From assembly GCA_020832345.1 (NCBI GenBank), contig JAFIEY010000064.1, positions 1 to 64,000 on the forward strand: a stretch of DNA of 64,000 bases. Reading direction: 5' to 3'. The notes under the pieces were generated by a model that saw only the letters and a list, made by a program, of their open reading frames with translations, was not told the origin of the DNA and did no database searches. The stretch is from Cryomorphaceae bacterium (lineage in GTDB: Bacteria; Bacteroidota; Bacteroidia; Flavobacteriales; Schleiferiaceae). How positions within the stretch are numbered: the first letter of the stretch is position 1; every line of letters begins with the position of its first letter. Below, piece after piece: positions 1-7,522 of the stretch. The translations under genes and the position numbers were made by a program.

Positions 1-352
1 CATTGCACAAAAAATCACGGTCTCACGAAACCCCAACGAGTACCGAAAATAGTTCGGTCTCAAAACGACTAAACGACTAAACCTTAACCCCATTGCACAA
101 AAACTCCCGGCCTTACGAAACCTCCACGAATACCGAAAATCGTTCGGTCTAAAAACGACTAAACACCTAAACGACTCAACGCCTACACCTTAACCCCATT
201 GCACAAAAACTCCCGGCCTTACGAATCCTCCACGAATACCGAAAATCGTTCGGTCTAAAAACGACTCAACGCCTAAACATTCAACCCCATTACCAATAAA
301 CGCTCGGTATCTCGAAACTTCCACGAATACCGAAAATAGTTCGTTGCCCAAA
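1..352. repeat. Tandem array of 90-106 bp hairpin repeats
   Basis: Three full units start at 1, 91 and 197 with cattgcacaaaaa, and a fourth degenerate unit starts at 288. Unit lengths are 90, 106 and 91 bases. Each unit holds ACCGAA-(5 nt)-TTCGGT, which can form a 6-bp hairpin (42-58, 132-148, 238-254; decayed at 329-345). This is followed by a variable number of acgactaaac-like decamers and ends in aacccc. No coding potential is seen. The array ends right at the rel stop codon, so rel transcripts run into it. It has no T-run that would make it a classical terminator. It may continue beyond the left edge. Confidence 0.85.
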
Positions 353-2596
353 CTACCTATTCTTAAACCGCCTCTCCACTGATGTGATCCCTTCCACTTG
401 CTTCAGTTGCTCTACCACTTGGTTGAGGTGCATTTTGTCCTCGACGATGACGGTGATGATGCCTTCAAAAATTCCGGCATTTCCGGCGATGTTGATGGAC
501 TTGATGTTGACGTGTAATTGATTGGATATGATTTGGGTGACTTTATTGATCAATCCGACGGTATCAATGCCACGCAATACTAAAATGACGATGTTGTCCT
601 GGGTTTTTTCCAGAAGCCATTCGGCAGTTACGATGCGGTTGGCGAATTTACTTTGCAGGGATAATGCGTTAGGGCAATCGGTTCTGTGAACGTTAAGAGC
701 CCCGGAAGATGCGCGATAGCCAAAAACTTCATCGCCTGGAATCGGAGAACAACAATGGGCCAGTTTATAGTCCATTTTTTCGCTGTTTTTACCAAACTGC
801 AATACGAGATTTTCTTTGTTTTCTTCGTGGTCATCGAGCATTTGTTTGCCGCTTCGCCTAAAACGCTTGCGCAAATAACCCATAAACCGGTTGTTATTCT
901 GTCGTAAAAACTCCTTGATGTGGGTGTTATTGATCAGTCCTTTGCCAACTTTTTCGTAGAGTTGCTCTTCGTTTTTTAGATTGAAATAGCGCACCATGTC
1001 CTGCATCAGTCGTGGGGTGGACTTGACTTTAATGTAGGTAAGTTTACGCATCAGCGATTTTTCACCTTCTTCGACGATTTTCCGCTTTTCAATTTTTAAG
1101 GCGTTCTTGATGTTGGAACGCGCCTTGGCGGTTATGCTGTACTGTAGCCACTCCTGTTTGGGACGCTGTGCTTTGGAAGTGAGGATTTCAACCTGGTCGC
1201 CACTTTGTAGTTTGTTGCTCAAGGCCACCAGTTTGCCGTTTACTTTTGCCCCCAGGGTTTGGTTACCAATGTCGGTGTGGATTTCGTAGGCGAAGTCCAG
1301 CGGAAATGCGCCTTGTGGCAATCGAATCATATCGCCTTCCGGGGTAAAAACGAATATTTCGTCTGAAAAAAGGTTGAGTTTAAAGTTGTCCACAAACTCT
1401 ATAGCGGATGTGGCTTTCATTTCCAATAACTCTCTGACTTTGTTGAGCCACTCCTCCAGCAGCTCGTCGCTATAGGCGGGGTCATCTTTGTATTTCCAAT
1501 GAGCGGCATAACCGTTTTCGGCAATTTCATCCATTCGTCGCGACCGGATTTGCACTTCAATCCAGTGTCCATCGGGTCCCATTACGGTGATGTGGAGCGA
1601 TTCGTAACCGTTCGATTTGGGATTGGTAATCCAGTCGCGGAAACGAAGGGGGTTGGGTTTGTATAGTTTTGTAATAATGGAATAAACCCGCCAACAGTCG
1701 GCGCGTTCACTTTCTGGGGAACTATCGACGATTATGCGAATGGCAAACTTATCATAAATCTCTTCGAAGGGAACTTTTTGCTCCTTCATTTTTTTGCGAA
1801 TAGAGTAAACAGATTTGGTTCGCTCTTTAATGGTAAACTGCAATTCGGCCTTGTTCAATTGTTCTCGAACCCTGGAGGAAAAGGTTTTGAGATACCGGGT
1901 ACGGTCTGTGCGTTCTTCCTGAAGTTTTTGTTCAATTTCGCGGTGGACTTCGGGTTCGGTATATTTTAGGGACAGGTCTTCCAGTTCGGTTTTAATATTA
2001 TGTAATCCAAAGCGGTGCGCGAGGGGTGCGTAGAGAAACAGGGTTTCGGATGCAATTTTTCGCTGCTTATGTGCCTGCATGGATTCCATCGTTCGCATGT
2101 TGTGCAGACGGTCGGCCAATTTGATTAATATCACCCGAATGTCGTCCGAAATGGTGAGCAACATTTTGCGAAAATTCTCTGCTTGAACGGAAATATCTTT
2201 GTCAAATATCCCGGAAATTTTGGTCAATCCATCAATGATTTTGGCAATCTCATCGCCAAATAGTCTGCGGATATCCTCCAAGGTATAATCTGAATCTTCC
2301 ACTACATCGTGCATGAGCGCCGCCGCGATGGAGGTTTTGCCCAACCCAATTTCTTTACTTACGATAATGGCCACTTCAATAGGATGGAGAATATACGGCT
2401 CACCCGATTTTCTCCGTACATCTTTATGGGCGTCCATGGCCAAATCGAAGGCAGAGCGAATGAGTTTTTTATCAGCCTCAGAAAAATTCCTAATGGTAGA
2501 ACGCAATAGGGTTCTGTACCGGTTTAGAATTATTTTTTTCTCCTCCGCATCTGAATCCTCCTGATTTTTCACGACACTGTTGATGGACGTACTCAT
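353..2596 (-). CDS. rel: Bifunctional (p)ppGpp synthetase/hydrolase, Rel/SpoT family
   Basis: The 747-residue protein has the full long-RSH layout. An HD hydrolase domain spans about 45-200, with H71 and the HD pair H96-D97 in LMHDVVED. The synthetase domain (about 250-390) contains RFRDWITNPKSNGYESLHI. A TGS domain (about 405-470) begins IFVFTPEGDMIRLP, and a C-terminal ACT domain follows (about 670-745). An intact HD pair together with an R-x-R-D synthetase loop, rather than the ExDD of RelA, argues that it both makes and degrades the stringent alarmone. It is cytoplasmic and ribosome-associated in the family. It is monocistronic here: the hairpin array lies just downstream and a repeat-rich gap lies upstream. 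Start ATG is at 2594-2596. Confidence 0.96.
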   Translation of the reverse strand: MSTSINSVVKNQEDSDAEEKKIILNRYRTLLRSTIRNFSEADKKLIRSAFDLAMDAHKDVRRKSGEPYILHPIEVAIIVSKEIGLGKTSIAAALMHDVVEDSDYTLEDIRRLFGDEIAKIIDGLTKISGIFDKDISVQAENFRKMLLTISDDIRVILIKLADRLHNMRTMESMQAHKQRKIASETLFLYAPLAHRFGLHNIKTELEDLSLKYTEPEVHREIEQKLQEERTDRTRYLKTFSSRVREQLNKAELQFTIKERTKSVYSIRKKMKEQKVPFEEIYDKFAIRIIVDSSPESERADCWRVYSIITKLYKPNPLRFRDWITNPKSNGYESLHITVMGPDGHWIEVQIRSRRMDEIAENGYAAHWKYKDDPAYSDELLEEWLNKVRELLEMKATSAIEFVDNFKLNLFSDEIFVFTPEGDMIRLPQGAFPLDFAYEIHTDIGNQTLGAKVNGKLVALSNKLQSGDQVEILTSKAQRPKQEWLQYSITAKARSNIKNALKIEKRKIVEEGEKSLMRKLTYIKVKSTPRLMQDMVRYFNLKNEEQLYEKVGKGLINNTHIKEFLRQNNNRFMGYLRKRFRRSGKQMLDDHEENKENLVLQFGKNSEKMDYKLAHCCSPIPGDEVFGYRASSGALNVHRTDCPNALSLQSKFANRIVTAEWLLEKTQDNIVILVLRGIDTVGLINKVTQIISNQLHVNIKSINIAGNAGIFEGIITVIVEDKMHLNQVVEQLKQVEGITSVERRFKNR

Positions 2597-2723
2597 GAAT
2601 TGCCTTTTGTATTTAAAGTATAAAGGTAGGGTTTATGATTGTAATCCCCAAGAAAAATTTCTATAAAAGCAATGGTAATTTTTTTTTAAAAAGAGATGGA
2701 GGAGTGGAAAAGAGAAGCACCAT

Positions 2724-2809
2724 TGAGTCCAATTCAAAAAGAATGATTACAATCAAAATCTACCGACAAGGAAGATTTTGGCAGAAAAGGACTTTTTGGG
2801 GCAGCCGCA
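2724..2809 (+). mobile_element. Decayed, internally deleted copy of family-1 MITE-like element
   Basis: This keeps the left terminal repeat (TGAGTCC, then TCAAAAAGAATGATTACAAT) and the right half (taccgacaaggaagatttt through ggactttttgg). The middle is lost and the final GACTCA is degraded. It matches the copies at 6447, 49201, 52010 and 57077. It lies in the gap between DUF2452 and rel; I see no clear target duplication. Confidence 0.7.
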
Positions 2810-2890
2810 TGGTTTGTCTTTGAAAATAAAACGTCATATACGAGACTTTCAACCCAGAATGCTTTCGGGGTGAAATCCAAGGCGTACCGA

Positions 2891-2919
2891 TTAGAATCAG
2901 TCGGGATACCTGATTCTAA
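2891..2919. repeat. Perfect 10-bp inverted repeat
   Basis: TTAGAATCAG (2891-2900) and CTGATTCTAA (2910-2919) flank a 9-nt loop. It lies about 40 bases downstream of the DUF2452 stop codon in that gene's direction. It lacks a T-run, so it is not a typical intrinsic terminator. The rest of the 2597-2959 gap holds only this hairpin and the decayed repeat copy. Confidence 0.5.
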
Positions 2920-2959
2920 AACTCTGATTAACAAAGCCTATGGTGTTATATTACAAGGA

Positions 2960-3415
2960 CTAAATAATGTCCCAAGTGTGGTCTGCCAATAACCTAACAC
3001 TATGCTTAAACTTTCCCGGCATTGTGGAGCGCCCCCACTCATCCGGACCAATCATAGATAAAACAAAGGTGTTTTCGTCATCCTTTTCATACAAGTGATA
3101 CACATGATTGATTTCGGGTTTAAATCCGATTTTCGACTGGTATATCATTTCGGAAAGTTGCTTGCGTTTTTCGAGTTTTCGCGCTTGTTTTGCCAATAGT
3201 TCGATTTGCTCTTTTATCTGATTGAGCTGCATATCGGTCTGCTGTTGCATGGCAGAAAGCGAGCGACTTTTGTTTTTTTTGAGGTCGTCGGGACGCACCA
3301 CAGCGCTGCCTACCGTATGTGCATAAGGGAGTGTCGATGGCGTATCGGTAATGGTGTCCGGATCAATGGGGTTGACAAAAGTATTGTCCTTAGCTGCTTT
3401 TTCTTTTTCGCTCAT
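2960..3415 (-). CDS. DUF2452 domain protein
   Basis: The 151-residue soluble protein covers the whole DUF2452 family. The N-terminal block is VNPIDPDTITDTPSTLPYAH, followed by TVGSAVVRPDD. A Gln/Lys-rich helical stretch (about 50-90) is probably a coiled coil. The C-terminal blocks are GPDEWGRS and SVRLLADHTWDII. The family is common in Bacteroidota and has no known role. It has no signal peptide or membrane segment. It lies 56 bases downstream of the transketolase half in the same direction, so co-transcription is possible. Confidence 0.85.
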   Translation of the reverse strand: MSEKEKAAKDNTFVNPIDPDTITDTPSTLPYAHTVGSAVVRPDDLKKNKSRSLSAMQQQTDMQLNQIKEQIELLAKQARKLEKRKQLSEMIYQSKIGFKPEINHVYHLYEKDDENTFVLSMIGPDEWGRSTMPGKFKHSVRLLADHTWDII

Positions 3416-3471
3416 GTGGGTTTCCCGTTTCGATTACTTAAAGTGAACCCTGTACGCCCCATATTGTTCCC

Positions 3472-4323
3472 TCAATAGTCGCCCATGGTTTCAGGTAATT
3501 GAGCCAAAGCGCTTTCCAGCTGCTCATCGTTGGGTGCTACGCCGTGCCATTTGTGCGAACCCATCATGAAGTCAACGCCGGCACCCATTTCGGTGCGCAT
3601 AACAATGCAAACGGGTTTTCCGCGTCCGGATAGGTCAATGGCTTGTTTGAGGACATTGACAACAGTGGGTAAATCATTGCCAGCTGCGATAGTGACAACT
3701 TCCCAACCGAAGGCCGCAAACTTTTCACCGATGTTGCCCAAATCGAGGACATCTTCGGTGTTTCCGTCGATTTGTCGGCCATTGGCGTCGATGGTCGCAA
3801 TGAGGTTGTCAACTTTATTGGAGCCGGCATACATGGCCGCTTCCCAAATTTGACCTTCTTGCAGCTCACCGTCACCGTGTAGCGAAAACACCAATTTTTT
3901 ATCGGCATTGCGCTTTTTGGCCAATGCGGCGCCAATGGCGACCGAAAGTCCTTGTCCAAGTGACCCGGAGGCGATGCGAATACCGGGCAAACCCTCATGC
4001 GTGGTGGGGTGACCTTGAAGTCGGCTATTGATTTTCCGAAAGGTTTTAAGTTCCTCTACAGGGAAAAATCCGCATCGTGCCAATACACTGTAATATACTG
4101 GAGAAATATGTCCATTTGAAAGAAAAAACAAATCTTCACCCTTTCCGTCCATATCAAAATTTTTCGCATCGTAGGTCATGACGTGGCGATATAGCGCTAC
4201 AAAAAACTCCGTACATCCTAAGGAGCCTCCGGGATGACCCGAGTTTACGGCGTGTACCATGCGAACGATGTCGCGACGAACTTGCTGACAAAAATTGACG
4301 GAATCCTGCAAATCCTGATTCAT
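3472..4323 (-). CDS. tkt: Transketolase, N-terminal (TPP-binding) subunit
   Basis: The 283-residue protein is the thiamine-diphosphate half of a split transketolase in the non-oxidative pentose phosphate pathway. The TPP/Mg motif is GDGELQEGQIWEAAMYAG at 150-167, with the closing N181 in IDANGRQ. H30 lies in SGHPGGSLG. An open frame extends upstream to 4431, but the added residues do not look like transketolase. I chose MNQDLQDSVNF at 4323; MNFPPN at 4350 is the alternative. The C-terminal (pyrimidine-binding) subunit, usually next door in Bacteroidota, is not in the window. Downstream is the DUF2452 gene instead. Confidence 0.9.
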   Translation of the reverse strand: MNQDLQDSVNFCQQVRRDIVRMVHAVNSGHPGGSLGCTEFFVALYRHVMTYDAKNFDMDGKGEDLFFLSNGHISPVYYSVLARCGFFPVEELKTFRKINSRLQGHPTTHEGLPGIRIASGSLGQGLSVAIGAALAKKRNADKKLVFSLHGDGELQEGQIWEAAMYAGSNKVDNLIATIDANGRQIDGNTEDVLDLGNIGEKFAAFGWEVVTIAAGNDLPTVVNVLKQAIDLSGRGKPVCIVMRTEMGAGVDFMMGSHKWHGVAPNDEQLESALAQLPETMGDY

Positions 4324-4556
4324 ATTGATTGAGTTTGGGGGAAAATTCATTGAAATAATTGGACTAAAAGGGCGTGAATTATGATGTGTTTTCTTGGCGG
4401 CAAAGGTAAAACAAAGCGAGGTAAACCACATTATCTTTTCCCCGAATCAACAGACAAACTTGTTCACAAACAGTCTTTGCGAAAATTCGGCAACCACAGA
4501 TGAAGTCCCGGACACCAACCACGACTATTTTTATTTCCTTCTAATGGAATGAAAAC

Positions 4557-4587
4557 TTGTCTGCGGGGAACTGACTGAGTATTTTTG
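4557..4587 (+). promoter_or_regulatory. Bacteroidota-type promoter for the regulator gene
   Basis: TTG at 4557-4559 is followed after 20 bases by TATTTTTG (4580-4587), a full match to the TAnnTTTG -7 element. The ATG at 4604 lies 16 bases beyond, giving a very short leader. Confidence 0.6.
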
Positions 4588-4603
4588 TCCCAATAAGTCA
4601 AGC

Positions 4604-5914
4604 ATGTCCACCTATAAAATTTTATGTATAGAATCCAGACCGCTGATGCGAAATCTCGTTAGCGGACAGGAGGTTTTTGGGTGGTCATGGTCATTCTTTA
4701 CCTCCGTGGATGTGGCGCTTCGCAACATAGAGGTACCACCGGATTTGATTATAATCGATGGTGGCCAGGGTATCAAGCAAGATCAATTGCTTCGACTTCG
4801 GGATCACTTTCCGCTTGCTTATCTTCTGGGCGTTTTGGACGGAAATACAATGGCATCCATTCGGTTATACCACGATTGGGGCATGGATGAATTGGTCGAT
4901 CAGCAATGGGTACACGAAGCGTGGCTGTCGGGTTTGTTAAAGCGATTGGCCCATTGGTTCTCGCATTATCAGTCACTCACCGCCCTGCGAAATGAATTGG
5001 CAGCAAGTCATCATTTTGGCAATATCATAGGCGGTTCCCCAGCAGTACTGGAAATGATCAAGCATTTAAAAAAAGCCGTAAAATCTCATGTAGCCGTTTT
5101 GCTTCAGGGAGAGCCCGGTGTTGGCAAAGAAATGATAGCCAGAACCATACATGCTAATTCCACTTTTAGGGAAGGCCCTTTTGTACACTTTTCACTTTCC
5201 GGATTGGGAAGCAGTGCATTTGCCAAGGAATTGCTCAGCAATCCGGAAACCCAAACCAAAAAAATCAACGCACTGCGCAAGGCCGCTGGTGGCACACTTT
5301 ACTTAAGTGAAGTGGAAGTTCTTAGTCTTCAGCAACAAAATGCACTATACCTCGCTTTGAGCGAAATACTTTCAACCAATCACACCCCGGGTACGCGACT
5401 TATTTTTTCTTCTCAAAGTGATTTGGGACACCTGTCAGAAAGTGGAGCATTTTCATTACCTCTTTACCAGGATATTTCTCAATTGATTGTAAAAGTTCCT
5501 GCTTTACGAGAAAGGGGAAATGACGTTGGAATTTTGGCTCAGCATTTTTTGACTGTCTTTTCCGAAGAAAACAACAGTCCAAAGAAATCGTTTTCTCCCG
5601 TCGTTTTGCAGTGTTTTTTGTCGTACGACTGGCCGGGCAACATCAGAGAACTCAAATCGACTGTGGAGTTGGCGGCGGTCATTTCAAAAAAACCGGTGAT
5701 CGAAATGGACAGCATTTCCATTCCGGCGGCAAAGACATTCGACACCCATACGGTTATTTCCAACGATAAAACCCTTCGGGAATACATTGCAGATTTGGTT
5801 CAGTATCAATTGGGGCTTCATCAAAATAACGTGGTGGAAACCGCCAAAAAATTAGGTGTTGGGAAATCTACGATTTACCGGATGATTCAGAATGGGGAGG
5901 TGAAAATTCTCTAA
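4604..5914 (+). CDS. Sigma54-activator-like AAA+ regulator with degenerate receiver and no GAFTGA
   Basis: The 436-residue protein has the NtrC-like layout. A receiver-like domain (1-125) keeps an Asp at the phosphorylation position (D52, DLIIID) but lacks the conserved Thr/Ser and Lys. An AAA+ domain (about 138-375) has Walker A GEPGVGKE (169-176). A Fis-type helix-turn-helix follows (about 408-430, VVETAKKLGVGKSTIYRMIQ). ALRERGNDVG and YDWPGNIREL are typical of the family. Two key features are missing. The sigma54-contacting GAFTGA loop, expected about 205-220, is replaced by LLSNPETQTKK, and the Walker B Asp is Ser (TLYLSEVE, S235). It is probably a transcription regulator that cannot remodel sigma54 in the usual way. 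It is monocistronic, with its own promoter. Confidence 0.85.
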   Translation: MSTYKILCIESRPLMRNLVSGQEVFGWSWSFFTSVDVALRNIEVPPDLIIIDGGQGIKQDQLLRLRDHFPLAYLLGVLDGNTMASIRLYHDWGMDELVDQQWVHEAWLSGLLKRLAHWFSHYQSLTALRNELAASHHFGNIIGGSPAVLEMIKHLKKAVKSHVAVLLQGEPGVGKEMIARTIHANSTFREGPFVHFSLSGLGSSAFAKELLSNPETQTKKINALRKAAGGTLYLSEVEVLSLQQQNALYLALSEILSTNHTPGTRLIFSSQSDLGHLSESGAFSLPLYQDISQLIVKVPALRERGNDVGILAQHFLTVFSEENNSPKKSFSPVVLQCFLSYDWPGNIRELKSTVELAAVISKKPVIEMDSISIPAAKTFDTHTVISNDKTLREYIADLVQYQLGLHQNNVVETAKKLGVGKSTIYRMIQNGEVKIL

Positions 5915-5922
5915 GAAAAAAA

Positions 5923-6357
5923 TCAATCGACACTATTGGGTAAAGGTTCGTGACCGATTACCACATATTCGTAGATGCGCCAATTGACTTTAGAGGAGTC
6001 GCTTTGACTGGGATCGCCCAACAACTGGCAGCTTATAATATCGCCGGGTTTAACGCCGGGTAGGTCGAATCCGAGGTCTTTAAATTTTTCCTGTGAACGG
6101 GTAGGATTGGTGGTATAAAAGAACGAAGTCATAAAAAACTCACCTTCAAGGGGTGTAAATTTAGCCAAATCACCTTTTCTTTTCAGGTCCTTTACAAATA
6201 CAATGGCATGCCTGTCGGAATGAGGAATTACATTGATAACTTGCAGGATGACTTTGTGGAACTCATCGTTGAGAACGCGGGGTGGAGGGGGATCCTGCGC
6301 CCGTGCGACATCATTAAAAAACAGGCCAAAAGCCAAAAACAAAAAATACCTAATCAT
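5923..6357 (-). CDS. Small secreted hypothetical protein
   Basis: The protein has 144 residues from MIRYFLFLAFGLFFNDVARAQ, a clean Sec signal peptide with likely cleavage after ARA. The frame opens up to 6438, but the earlier start would bury the signal peptide, so I chose 6357. The mature part is small and polar, with no family I recognise. VKPGDIISCQLLGDPS suggests a beta-rich fold. It converges on the regulator gene with 8 bases between stop codons. A family-1 MITE-like element lies about 90 bases upstream of the start and may have changed its promoter. Confidence 0.65.
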   Translation of the reverse strand: MIRYFLFLAFGLFFNDVARAQDPPPPRVLNDEFHKVILQVINVIPHSDRHAIVFVKDLKRKGDLAKFTPLEGEFFMTSFFYTTNPTRSQEKFKDLGFDLPGVKPGDIISCQLLGDPSQSDSSKVNWRIYEYVVIGHEPLPNSVD

Positions 6358-6446
6358 AGTTGTATAAGATATAAGCCAATCGAAATGCAAATTTTGATTG
6401 AGGGACAAAGGTAAAGAAAGGCGGTGTTTAAAGTGCAATTAAAAAT

Positions 6447-6583
6447 TGAGTCTGCTCAAAAAAGTCCCTTTCTGCCAAAATCTTCCTTGTCGGTAGATTT
6501 TTGAATCCTCACTAACAGATGGTTAGCTCCGGTTCAATAATCATCTCGATTTTGATTGAAATCATCCTTTTTGGAGTGGACTC
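6447..6583 (-). mobile_element. Family-1 MITE-like element, 137 bp, complete
   Basis: The ends are TGAGTCTGCTC... and ...GAGTGGACTCA, imperfect inverted repeats of about 18 bp. A direct AAAT flanks each side (6443-6446 and 6584-6587). Relative to the 49201 and 57077 copies it is inverted and nearly collinear over its whole length. It holds no open frame of significance. It lies in the gap between the acetyltransferase stop codon and the small secreted protein. Confidence 0.85.
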
Positions 6584-6600
6584 AAAATTACGAATTTTTA

Positions 6601-6615
6601 GACCGAACGATTTTC
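6601..6615 (-). repeat. 15-bp copy of the hairpin-array motif
   Basis: On the minus strand this reads GAAAATCGTTCGGTC, identical to the motif in array units 2 and 3 (134-148, 241-255). It is followed by a T/A tract resembling the array. The same 15-mer also occurs at 7251-7265 inside the acetyltransferase gene. The copy is 4 bases past that gene's stop codon. Confidence 0.5.
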
Positions 6616-6619
6616 AGTT

Positions 6620-7522
6620 TCAAACATTCATCAATCCTATCCCCCAATACCTATAATTCGCATAAGTCCGTTCTGTAGCACCAAATCGCTGATAAAATTC
6701 CTCCAAGCCTGGAATATCACTTCCCTCAAAATCAAACACCCCTCCCCTGCTTGCGCCTTGCATCAACATGTTGTCGATTAACTTCGTTAAACCACCGTGA
6801 TTGCGTCCATAGTCATCTTGGCCACTGAAAAGAAAAACCATGCGCTTTCCGGTAAACGCAACAAATGCAGATGCACAAACGGCATTTCGTTCATCATACA
6901 CTGAATAAACCGACCCCATTTTCCTGTAAATCAATGTGTAAATTATTTGCTTCATCCGACCATAGTGCCATTCGGTGAAATTTGACAGCTTGGCACCACG
7001 GTTATTGCGAAACAAACGAACCAAAACATCTGGACTATCATTTTCCAAAATGGTCAAACCAGCTTTATCTGCACGCTTAAGATTCCGTAGGGTTTGTTTA
7101 TGATATCTGCCGTAAATGGTTTCGTAGGAATCTTGTAAATCAATTTCGTAGGTTCGGCGTAGGATGTGCTTAATTTCTTTGGGAAATGCATTTCCTACGT
7201 TGAAATACATATCCCGATGAATATACTTCCTGGGAATGGCAGAAATAAACGACCGAACGATTTTCTCATCGACTTTTTCTTCACCAAATATACCGAGTTG
7301 CTGTACCCCATACGGACGATACAGGTAGGGAATTAAGCCCCATTTTTTATTGTAAACCAAAGGCATCACCCACTCGTAATCGCCGTAAACCAATACATCC
7401 CAGTTTTTTGCCACCATATCTAAATACCAATGGTAGGCATAAAAATGTCCGGATGGATCACGGCGAATACAATTGTCCCATTTTTCTTCATCTAAATTTT
7501 CTTGGGCGATAAGCTGAATCAT
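6620..7522 (-). CDS. FemAB/GNAT-like acyltransferase
   Basis: The 300-residue protein resembles the FemAB-like branch of GNAT enzymes (Acetyltransf_6). The N-terminal part includes FYAYHWYLDMVAKNWDVLVY and the central part FRNNRGAKLSNFTEWHYGRM. The C-terminal part has AFVAFTGKRMVFLFSG and ends in a FEGSDIPGLEEFYQRFGA block typical of this group. The family transfers acyl or aminoacyl groups to cell-wall or lipid precursors; the substrate here is unknown. Its start codon overlaps the deacetylase-like gene's stop as ATGA (7519-7522), indicating translational coupling. It is the last gene of the guaB-led train. Confidence 0.75.
   Translation of the reverse strand: MIQLIAQENLDEEKWDNCIRRDPSGHFYAYHWYLDMVAKNWDVLVYGDYEWVMPLVYNKKWGLIPYLYRPYGVQQLGIFGEEKVDEKIVRSFISAIPRKYIHRDMYFNVGNAFPKEIKHILRRTYEIDLQDSYETIYGRYHKQTLRNLKRADKAGLTILENDSPDVLVRLFRNNRGAKLSNFTEWHYGRMKQIIYTLIYRKMGSVYSVYDERNAVCASAFVAFTGKRMVFLFSGQDDYGRNHGGLTKLIDNMLMQGASRGGVFDFEGSDIPGLEEFYQRFGATERTYANYRYWGIGLMNV

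Noticed and set aside
1-352. CRISPR-like array
   Set aside because: Units are 90-106 bases of nearly identical sequence without distinct spacers, and no cas genes are present.
2734-2934. Minus-strand open frame of 66 codons
   Set aside because: It covers the decayed family-1 element and a hairpin, with no protein-like composition or start context.
7251-7265. Repeat-unit insertion inside the acetyltransferase gene
   Set aside because: Only the 15-mer matches and the reading frame is intact, so it is not a full unit; it is kept only as part of the motif observation.
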